DNA of 5,301 bases from Dehalococcoidia bacterium (GTDB lineage Bacteria; Chloroflexota; Dehalococcoidia; Dehalococcoidales; UBA3254), in the NCBI GenBank assembly GCA_030691835.1, contig JAUYDO010000087.1, positions 1 to 5,301 of the forward strand. The letters run 5' to 3'. How positions within the stretch are numbered: position 1 is the stretch's first letter; each line of letters starts with the position of its first letter. The notes under the pieces were generated by a model. The model searched no databases, was not told the DNA's origin, and saw nothing but the letters and a program-made list of their open reading frames with translations. Positions 1-5,066 of the stretch are shown in pieces. The translations under genes and the position numbers were made by a program.

Positions 1-143
1 ACGATTGCCGCGCCGGCTTCGTGCGCCTGGACCGCGGGGTCGATTATTTCATCCGGGGTGAGCGGGATGTAGGGCGTCTGCTCCCGCGTGATGCGGCTTC
101 CCGTGATGGCGCAGGTGATAATCAAGAGGTTAGTATTACGCAT
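1..143 (-). CDS. BKACE-family beta-keto acid cleavage enzyme (DUF849), N-terminal part only
   Basis: Only the first 47 codons lie in the window; the gene continues past base 1. The start reads MRNTNLLIITCAITGSRITR, followed by TPYIPLTPDEI and HEAGAAIV. This is the characteristic N-terminus of the 3-keto-5-aminohexanoate cleavage enzyme family: the first beta strand, the GSR substrate-carboxylate region, the 'P-Y-I-P-x-T-P-x-E-I' stretch, and the start of the strand leading to the zinc HxH motif. That motif itself falls outside the window. Family members are Zn-dependent TIM-barrel enzymes that condense a beta-keto acid with acetyl-CoA, giving acetoacetyl-CoA and a new product; known substrates include 3-keto-5-aminohexanoate and dehydrocarnitine. 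The ATG at 141-143 is supported by AGGAGG six bases upstream. It lies 34 nt after the UroD-fold gene on the same strand, so probably in the same operon. The substrate cannot be assigned from this fragment. Confidence 0.9.
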   Translation of the reverse strand, partial: MRNTNLLIITCAITGSRITREQTPYIPLTPDEIIDPAVQAHEAGAAI

Positions 144-149
144 TTCTAG

Positions 150-155
150 CCTCCT
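150..155 (-). promoter_or_regulatory. Strong Shine-Dalgarno of the BKACE gene
   Basis: The minus strand reads AGGAGG, then CTAGAA, then ATG: a perfect ribosome-binding core six bases before the start. It fixes the BKACE start. It also shows that this gene has its own efficient initiation site although only 34 nt separate it from the upstream stop. Confidence 0.85.
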
Positions 156-177
156 GCGGTATCGCAATGACATCGGA

Positions 178-1212
178 CTATCCCAGTTTACCATATTTGC
201 GCACGGCGGACATTAGCGCTTCCATGTTGGCTCTGGGCACGGTGGGCCAGATGTCACAGCCGGGCCATACGGCATTGACTCCGCCCTGTATAGCCTCTTT
301 GACCGCTTTATCGACATCCTCCGGCTTGCCCAGCACCAGCACCTCGTAGCCATTCAGGTTGCCGAAGAGCAGGGTCTCCGGCTTGAGCTTTTTGCGCGTC
401 TCGGCGACGTGGTTCTTGTGGTCTACACTGATGACATCGGCGCCGCAGGAGTCCATCATCTCCACGATGGCGTTGGTATCACCGCACATGTGCAGGATTT
501 TCGGCGACTCTATGGCGCTGAATATTTTCTCCAGGGGCGGCTTAATCAGGAGCTTGAACATGCGCGGGCTGAGTATATCGCCGCCGGCTCCCATCTCCCG
601 GATGCTCACGTAGTCGGCGCCAGCCTTCCGGTAGATATTGCAGATTTCGATGAGCACCTGCGCTATCATATCCAGTTTGCCGCGCACCATGTCCGTCTGC
701 TTGAACGCCGTCTTGTGCAGGTCGTCCAGGTTCACGAGCTGTCCCGCCAGGGTATAGGGGCCCAGGACGTGCCCGCCGATTACAATCTCGTTACCTACGT
801 CTTTCTTCAGGCGCTGGAGCGCCTCGACTGCCAGCGGGAGCCTGCCGGCGCTTGCCAGGTTCGAGGGAACCTGTATATTCAGGTCTTTTATGCTATCGGA
901 AACCTTTTTTGATATTGTGGGATACAGGATGTCGGTGTGGGCGGTATAGAAGTTCACGCCGGCGCCCAGGGCTTCAGCCTCGACCCCCAGGTCGAAGGGC
1001 ACCACGGCGCACTCGAAGCCGAAGAGCCGGTACGTGGAAGCCGCCATCTTAGCCATCTTTTCCGCATCAACGTGAATATCGGCGAACTTCCAGCCGTACT
1101 TCTCCAGCCCGTGCACTGTCACATTCCCCATGCCGCTGAACGCCGGTATGCGGTCAATCTTCTCTCTTCTGAATAGCCTGAGCACCCGTTCTCTTGAAGT
1201 GAGTTCTGACAT
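178..1212 (-). CDS. UroD-fold corrinoid methyltransferase (MtaA/MtbA/CmuA-like)
   Basis: This 344-residue protein is of the uroporphyrinogen decarboxylase superfamily in its methyltransferase branch. The opening TSRERVLRLFRREKIDRIP is the usual start ('RERV...F..E..DR.P'). The zinc-thiolate set of methylcobamide:CoM methyltransferases is visible: H241-x-C243 in ILHMCGDTN and C319 in WPGCDIWP, close in spacing and position to the H237/C239/C316 triad known from Methanosarcina MtaA. Such enzymes activate a thiol or other methyl acceptor/donor on zinc and exchange methyl with a corrinoid protein. Bacterial relatives serve as substrate-side O-, N- or chloromethane demethylases, and that is the likelier role here because an MtrH-like enzyme sits next door. 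True heme UroD is unlikely given the H-x-C...C ligands and the context. The ATG directly abuts the TAA of the upstream gene (TAAATG), with GAGGA about 10 nt upstream, so the two are probably translationally coupled. It ends in TAG. Confidence 0.87.
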   Translation of the reverse strand: MSELTSRERVLRLFRREKIDRIPAFSGMGNVTVHGLEKYGWKFADIHVDAEKMAKMAASTYRLFGFECAVVPFDLGVEAEALGAGVNFYTAHTDILYPTISKKVSDSIKDLNIQVPSNLASAGRLPLAVEALQRLKKDVGNEIVIGGHVLGPYTLAGQLVNLDDLHKTAFKQTDMVRGKLDMIAQVLIEICNIYRKAGADYVSIREMGAGGDILSPRMFKLLIKPPLEKIFSAIESPKILHMCGDTNAIVEMMDSCGADVISVDHKNHVAETRKKLKPETLLFGNLNGYEVLVLGKPEDVDKAVKEAIQGGVNAVWPGCDIWPTVPRANMEALMSAVRKYGKLG

Positions 1213-2154
1213 TTATTTAGCTTCCTCTTTCAACATTTTCACCGCGTCCGGGAAGAGCCTGTTAAGCGGGTGTGTGCCTGCGGGCAGGGGCAGACCTTCG
1301 GTGTAAGCCAGGCTGGCGAGCAGGCTGGTTGCGGCGGCGACGGCGGAGAATACGCGTGTCGTGCCGGTCATGGGACCGTAGAAGATGAAATCGCTCCCCA
1401 TTCCGGTTATTGCCTCTATGGCGGCGTCTACCGCCGGGAAATTGCTTCTGCTCGCGTCTCCTGCGGCTTTGCGCCACATGTAGGTGCCGTTTGACGGGGC
1501 ACAGCCTACGGGCAAACCGAACTCCTGCTTGATTAGCCGGTTCGCCGCCAGCGAAAAGGCGGTAAAGGGCAGGTTCATCACCGCCGTGTCTACCAGGATA
1601 CTCTTGAAATTCCCCTTTTCCACCATGGGCAACATCTTGCGCAGGCATTTGACTCTGCCGCTGGGACCCTTGTCCTCCATGTCGAACACCTGCACCACCA
1701 CGTGCTTGATGCCCAGTTGCTTTAGCTCCGCTATCTGACCCTCGATGTCCTCGTCCCAGGGCGTGATGCTATTGTATAGCAGGCGCTCCTGTAGCTTCTG
1801 TTCAGCCACGTAGCGCACTGCAGCGAGCCTCGTCTTTACTGCCCAGATGTCAATGGCGAAGGGCATGTCGGTCACGCCGACGAAGAAGTCTATGTAGGTT
1901 TTGATTTCATCGAGGCTGTTGGCGACCATGCCCACCATGCCGGGCACGCCCGTCTCTTGAGAGAGGCGCTCCATCTCGCGGATGCGCTCCGTTGCTTCTT
2001 GCCTCTTGAACCGGCGCTGCTGGCGGCTCTCGATGAGGGTGTCCCCTTTTTGGAACATATTGCCGATGAGGAGCGGCGGGTTCTGACCCGGCTGACCGCC
2101 GACCTTTATACCAGCAATATTACAGACCTTTTGCTCTTTAGCATACCTTAGCAT
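1213..2154 (-). CDS. MtrH-family methyl-corrinoid:tetrahydropterin methyltransferase (MtgA/MtvA-like)
   Basis: This 313-residue protein resembles subunit H of tetrahydromethanopterin S-methyltransferase. The opening MLRYAKEQKV...IAGIKVGGQPG and the following PPLLIGNMFQKGD (residues 26-38) are the signature N-terminus of the family. The C-terminal GTHPLNRLFPD is also typical. The fold is a TIM barrel related to pterin-binding methyltransferases. In methanogens MtrH works with membrane subunits MtrA-G. In bacteria, stand-alone homologues such as MtgA of the Desulfitobacterium glycine-betaine system carry methyl between a corrinoid protein and tetrahydrofolate. No other mtr genes and no membrane segments are seen here, which favours the stand-alone role. 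The ATG at 2152-2154 places the protein start exactly where the family starts; an in-frame TAG lies a few codons upstream, and AAGGG lies about 7 nt before the ATG. It is directly followed by the UroD-fold gene. Confidence 0.9.
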   Translation of the reverse strand: MLRYAKEQKVCNIAGIKVGGQPGQNPPLLIGNMFQKGDTLIESRQQRRFKRQEATERIREMERLSQETGVPGMVGMVANSLDEIKTYIDFFVGVTDMPFAIDIWAVKTRLAAVRYVAEQKLQERLLYNSITPWDEDIEGQIAELKQLGIKHVVVQVFDMEDKGPSGRVKCLRKMLPMVEKGNFKSILVDTAVMNLPFTAFSLAANRLIKQEFGLPVGCAPSNGTYMWRKAAGDASRSNFPAVDAAIEAITGMGSDFIFYGPMTGTTRVFSAVAAATSLLASLAYTEGLPLPAGTHPLNRLFPDAVKMLKEEAK

Positions 2155-2174
2155 TGTTGTGCCCTTGACTGTAA

Positions 2175-2203
2175 ATTCTAACCCTGATGCGCCGGAACCA
2201 AAA
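2175..2203 (-). promoter_or_regulatory. Possible weak promoter for the mtrH-like gene
   Basis: On the minus strand TAGAAT (2175-2180) matches the -10 consensus at five of six bases. At a 17-nt spacing the -35 position reads TTTTGG, a poor match. Transcription would begin only about a dozen bases before the ATG. It is included because the repeat and transposase insertions upstream may have separated these genes from the activator's promoter; the call rests on the -10 alone. Confidence 0.2.
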
Positions 2204-2212
2204 TTATTTTAA

Positions 2213-2272
2213 TGTAGGGGCAACCCCCTGTGGTTGCCCCTTTAAGGGCAGGCATAGGAGCCTGCCCCTACA
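2213..2272. repeat. Composite palindromic repeat (REP/BIME-like), two hairpins within an outer inverted repeat
   Basis: Two adjacent hairpins are visible: GGGGCAACC (2217-2225) with GGTTGCCCC (2232-2240), and GGGCAGGC (2246-2253) with GCCTGCCC (2260-2267). Both have six-base loops. The ends also pair: TGTAGGGGC (2213-2221) is the exact reverse complement of GCCCCTACA (2264-2272). The left unit, 2213-2239, recurs exactly inside the neighbouring RAYT gene at 2627-2653. Twelve bases of the right unit (2260-2271) recur at 2837-2848. This arrangement of paired palindromes next to a RAYT gene is what is known of REP/BIME elements mobilised by such transposases. Neither strand has a clean T-run right after the stem, so it is not a textbook terminator. 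Confidence 0.85.
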
Positions 2273-2340
2273 ATATTTGCCATTTTTGCATAATATTATT
2301 CTTTAGGGACTAACCCGGATAGCCGGCACTGAATCTGAAA

Positions 2341-2404
2341 CATGCAAACCAAATTCGAAACTGCAGGACACGCGGCGGTGCACCTATTGACTGAGCTATC
2401 CCTC
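2341..2404 (-). pseudogene. Possible tRNA remnant lacking the anticodon arm
   Basis: The minus strand reads GATAGCTCAGTCAATAGG, which looks like a tRNA D-arm, then CCGCGTGTCC, resembling the 3' side of an anticodon stem plus variable loop, then TTTCGAAT, resembling a T-loop. About eleven bases that would hold the anticodon loop seem to be missing. The T-stem does not pair, and no 3' acceptor strand complementary to CGAGGGA follows. It cannot be a working tRNA. It overlaps the last codons of the RAYT reading frame, so chance resemblance is a real alternative. Confidence 0.25.
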
Positions 2405-2626
2405 GTATTCCGGATTTTCTCTGTCTAATGCCCATTTTGGGGGATTGTTTAATATGTATTGCCTTACCTCATTCAATTCATTCTAATCGCGGATAACGTG
2501 CTCATAATAATTACGCTGCCATAATTTGCCGTGAAAAGGTTGCCAGCCTAATTGTTTTACGCCATCCGTATATTGTTTTGTGGTCATGGTCTTAAATCGT
2601 CGAACAATATCCGGTAATGACAATCT

Positions 2627-2675
2627 TGTAGGGGCAACCCCCTGTGGTTGCCCGCAATGGGTTTGAGGTTGCCCC
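2627..2675. repeat. Copy of the palindromic repeat inside the RAYT gene
   Basis: Bases 2627-2653 are identical over 27 nt to 2213-2239, including the GGGGCAACC...GGTTGCCC stem (2631-2653). A second GGTTGCCCC half-site lies at 2667-2675, so GGGGCAACC can pair with either right arm. The copy keeps the transposase reading frame open and encodes the QPQ...GQPQGVAPT segment, between the HUH strand and the helix beginning LPDIVRRFK. It is evidently tolerated in a surface loop. Confidence 0.9.
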
Positions 2676-2832
2676 ATTTTGTCAGCTCCGACGATAATGA
2701 TAATTCCGTGAATGTGATTGGGCATAACCACGAATTCATCAACATCATTTCCCGGATAATGAAGGGGAATTTGACGCCAAACGTTGGTAATCATCCGTCC
2801 CGCGTCATTTAATATCATTTCGGGGAATGCAC

Positions 2833-2848
2833 AGGGGCCTGCCCCTAC
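2833..2848. repeat. Short second repeat copy inside the RAYT gene
   Basis: AGGGGC (2833-2838) and GCCCCT (2841-2846) form a short palindrome. GCCTGCCCCTAC (2837-2848) matches 2260-2271 of the downstream composite repeat. In the transposase frame it encodes the VGAGP segment, placed where family members normally go straight from the 'LFG.I' strand to the 'MILND.G' strand. It is in frame and probably a loop insertion or a shortened repeat unit. Confidence 0.7.
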
Positions 2849-2966
2849 GAGGATTTTACCAAACAAACATTCACGATTTTGCGCGCATATCGTAACAAAA
2901 TACGCCCCAGCTGATGAATAATCATAGTTCTTCAGCCGCATAGAATGGCGTTGGTTTATTTGAGCG

Positions 2967-4946
2967 TTAAGCATAGCCCTTGGCTATTTTCATCTTCGGC
3001 TTTTCCGGGAGCAGGTGCTTGATGTGCGGGAAGTCGTCCTTCATGTGCGGGAGCCACATTGCCTGACCGAACATCTTCTCGAAGTCCGCTTCCAGGGTAA
3101 GCTCGACGTGCTCCACCTGCCTGGAAACGCGGTCGGCTTCCTCTCTCTTGTCTATATTGAGGAGAGCGATGCGAGCGCCGTCGCCGGCGGCATTGCCCAC
3201 CGAGTAGACTTTGCTCATGTCGCAGTCCGGGAATATGGCGAGGCAGGCGGCTGACTCCTTATCTATGTGACTGCCGAACGCTCCCGCCAGGACTACCTTA
3301 TCCAGCTTCTCAACGCCTAGGCGGCGCATCATGATTTTACCGCCCGCGTACAGGGCGGCTTTGGCTAGCTGTATGTTTCTCACGTCCTTCTGGCAGATTA
3401 CGATGTCCTGCCCGATTGACGTTTCTTTAGCCCAGGCGATGACGAACTCCGGGCCGTCATCTGTGTTACGAAGGCGCTGTGTATTAACGTCCTTCCTGAA
3501 ACGCCCGGTATGGTCGATGATTCCCGCTATGTAAAGCTCCGGGACAACGTCAATGATGGCTGAGCCGCAGATACCCTTGGCACCCACTTCAGCGAGTTCG
3601 GTGTTCCATTCATCCATGCCGATAATCTTGAAGCGCGCCTCTTTCGTCTCTTTGTCTATTTTTATCTTCTCAATCGCTCCGGGGGCAGCGCGCATCCCGA
3701 ACTTTATCTCGGCGCCTTCAAGGGCGGGACCGGTGGCGCAAGAGCAGGTAGCCAGTCGCTTGCTGTTGCCAAGCACCAGCTCACCGTTGGTGCCGATGTC
3801 AATGACCAACTGCATTTCGTCGTGCTCATAGGGCGCTTCGGCGATGAGCACGCCGGCTGTATCCGCACCGACAAAGCCAGCCAGTATGGGAAGTACATGG
3901 ACGTAAGCGCCAGGGGAGAGCTTGATGCCCATGTCACGGGCTTTTACGTTCACCGAATGGTGGACCGCCGGAGCGAAAGGCGACCTGCCGATGTACTGCG
4001 GCGGCAAATTGAGCACAAGGTGGTGCATGCAGGTATTACCCACCAGCACCATGTCCGTGATGTCGCTTCGCTTGAGGTGCGCCTGAGCGGCGGCGCGCCC
4101 GGCGAGGTCGTTAAGTCCCTTGATGATGGCTTCGTTCAAGCGCTGTAGCCCGTCTTCATGGACCATGCAGTAGGTGATGCGGGACATGACATCTTCTCCG
4201 TATATCACCTGCGGGTTCATCATGGACTCGGTGGCGGCTATAGTGCCCGTAGCCAGCTCACACAGGTAACCGGCAACGGTGGTGGTGCCTATGTCCACGG
4301 CAAATCCATAGCCCTTCTCTACCAGCCCCGGCTCTACGCGGATGACCTCTTTGCCCATCCAGATTGAAATGGTAACCGCCCATTCTCCCTTGCGCACGTT
4401 CTCCTGCAGGCTAAGGAGTGTGGGGTAGTCAATTGATAGGTTAGTCAGCCCGAACTGTTTATTTAGCTCTGACTGCAGGCGCTCCCAGTCGCCGAGGGCG
4501 TCATGAAGGCTGGCTGGGGTCAATTTGACATAATACTTGCGTACCGCTGGTTTGATATCGAACTTCCGCTCCGTAGCCGCCTTGCGCACAATCTGTTTGC
4601 CCATACGGCTCTCTTCCGGCACGAAGACAACCACATCGCCAAGCACCTTAGCCTGGCAGGCGAGGCGGTAGCCTTCGCTCTCCATGTGGGTATTGATGAC
4701 ATCTTTCTCTGATTCGGTGAGCGGGGATAGGTTGCTCCGCTTTGATTCGACTCCGTACTTCTGGAAGAAGCCATCTTCAATCCTGACCTTGCACTTGCCG
4801 CAGGTGCCGGCGTCACCACAGATACCCTCTATATCAACTCCCAGCAGGCGGGAAGCTTGCTTGAGGTTTATGCCCTCGTCAACATTGCCCCGGCGCCCGG
4901 AGGGCTGGAAGATGACCATGCATTGCTTCTTCTCGTTTTCTGGCAT
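2967..4946 (-). CDS. Ferredoxin/ASKHA reductive activator of corrinoid proteins (RACo-like, DUF4445)
   Basis: This 659-residue protein is near the length of characterised RACo. The N-terminal domain (about 10-110) is a plant-type [2Fe-2S] ferredoxin with ligands C43, C49, C52 (CGDAGTCGKC, C-x5-C-x2-C) and C97 (RLACQAKV). A linker region follows, about 110-210. From residue 215 runs an actin-like ATPase (ASKHA) core: phosphate-1 AVDIGTTTVAGYL (216-228), a second phosphate loop VIDIGTNGELVLG (381-393), and adenosine-side motifs LAGAFGSHID (553-562) and GNAAGDGAR (584-592). RACo-type proteins use ATP to drive an electron uphill from the FeS cluster, returning inactive Co(II) corrinoid to Co(I). 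The protein is cytosolic, with no signal or membrane segment. It lies downstream of the corrinoid-protein gene, its presumed partner, across a 120-nt spacer. The ATG at 4944-4946 has AAGGG seven bases upstream; M10 (MVIFQPSGRRG) is a less likely start. RamA-type activators differ in having C-terminal [4Fe-4S] clusters, which are absent here. Confidence 0.93.
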   Translation of the reverse strand: MPENEKKQCMVIFQPSGRRGNVDEGINLKQASRLLGVDIEGICGDAGTCGKCKVRIEDGFFQKYGVESKRSNLSPLTESEKDVINTHMESEGYRLACQAKVLGDVVVFVPEESRMGKQIVRKAATERKFDIKPAVRKYYVKLTPASLHDALGDWERLQSELNKQFGLTNLSIDYPTLLSLQENVRKGEWAVTISIWMGKEVIRVEPGLVEKGYGFAVDIGTTTVAGYLCELATGTIAATESMMNPQVIYGEDVMSRITYCMVHEDGLQRLNEAIIKGLNDLAGRAAAQAHLKRSDITDMVLVGNTCMHHLVLNLPPQYIGRSPFAPAVHHSVNVKARDMGIKLSPGAYVHVLPILAGFVGADTAGVLIAEAPYEHDEMQLVIDIGTNGELVLGNSKRLATCSCATGPALEGAEIKFGMRAAPGAIEKIKIDKETKEARFKIIGMDEWNTELAEVGAKGICGSAIIDVVPELYIAGIIDHTGRFRKDVNTQRLRNTDDGPEFVIAWAKETSIGQDIVICQKDVRNIQLAKAALYAGGKIMMRRLGVEKLDKVVLAGAFGSHIDKESAACLAIFPDCDMSKVYSVGNAAGDGARIALLNIDKREEADRVSRQVEHVELTLEADFEKMFGQAMWLPHMKDDFPHIKHLLPEKPKMKIAKGYA

Positions 4947-4980
4947 GTGAATTCCCTTGCGGATTCCTCAATTTCTTACC

Positions 4981-5043
4981 ATTCCGGCGAAAGCCGGAAT
5001 CCAGTTCGCACGTGGTTATCCTGGTTCCCGACTTTCGTCGGGA
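4981..5043. repeat. Two-hairpin repeat element between corrinoid-protein and activator genes
   Basis: ATTCCGGC-GAAA-GCCGGAAT (4981-5000) is a perfect 8-bp stem with a four-base loop. TCCCGAC-TTTC-GTCGGGA (5026-5043) is a perfect 7-bp stem whose loop is the complement of the first. Bases CCAG (5001-5004) and CTGG (5021-5024) flank them symmetrically, so the whole is an inverted pair of related units, the layout of a BIME. Lying in the spacer of a likely operon, it could stabilise the upstream message end or attenuate read-through. No T-run follows either stem on the minus strand, so it is not a standard intrinsic terminator. Confidence 0.8.
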
Positions 5044-5066
5044 TGGTTATGAATATTCCGGAAAGC

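Larger units (their letters stand above)
2396..2974 (-). pseudogene. REP-associated tyrosine transposase (RAYT, Y1/IS200-like), interrupted by an in-frame TAG
   Basis: Residues 12-39 (MRLKNYDYSSAGAYFVTIC...ECLFG) and 82-92 (VVMPNHIHGII) are hallmarks of the family; H87 and H89 form the metal-binding HUH pair. Tyrosines in NYYEHV (156-157), or Y135, are candidate nucleophiles. These enzymes nick and join single-stranded DNA at REP hairpins. The open frame stops at a TAG (2483-2485) after VIRD, 163 residues in. The same frame continues for 28 more codons, NELNEVRQYILNNPPKWALD and so on, to a TAG at 2396-2398. That tail is the usual C-terminus ('NELN.IR.YI..NP..W'), so the stop is most simply a Glu-to-amber change in a gene once about 192 codons long. 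Residues 43-50 (VGAGPCAF) and 102-116 (QPQ...QGVAPT) are translations of embedded copies of the nearby palindromic repeat. The ATG overlaps the activator stop by 8 nt. The region is AT-richer than its neighbours, consistent with later arrival. A truncated but working protein cannot be excluded. Confidence 0.85.

Noticed and set aside
409..912. Long plus-strand open frame of 167 codons opposite the UroD-fold gene
   Set aside because: It is antisense to a clearly conserved protein and shows no recognisable family motif; it is a shadow of the GC-rich coding strand.
178..1212. Heme-pathway uroporphyrinogen decarboxylase (hemE)
   Set aside because: The H-x-C...C zinc set and the corrinoid gene context indicate the methyltransferase branch; no other heme genes are present.
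2213..2272. Intrinsic terminator for the activator/RAYT transcript
   Set aside because: The stems are strong, but on the minus strand neither is followed by a continuous T-run, and the sequence is a repeat found inside a coding region too.
2483..2485. TAG in the RAYT gene as a pyrrolysine codon
   Set aside because: Pyl is known mainly in methylamine methyltransferases, not transposases; no Pyl genes or insertion signals are seen, and a single-base nonsense change is simpler. Kept only as a checkable alternative.
2213..2848. CRISPR array formed by the repeated units
   Set aside because: The copies are few, irregularly spaced and partly inside a coding frame; there are no regular spacers and no cas genes.
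3015..4367. Several plus-strand frames opposite the activator gene
   Set aside because: All lie antisense to the conserved ferredoxin/ASKHA gene, and their products look like mirror translations of it.
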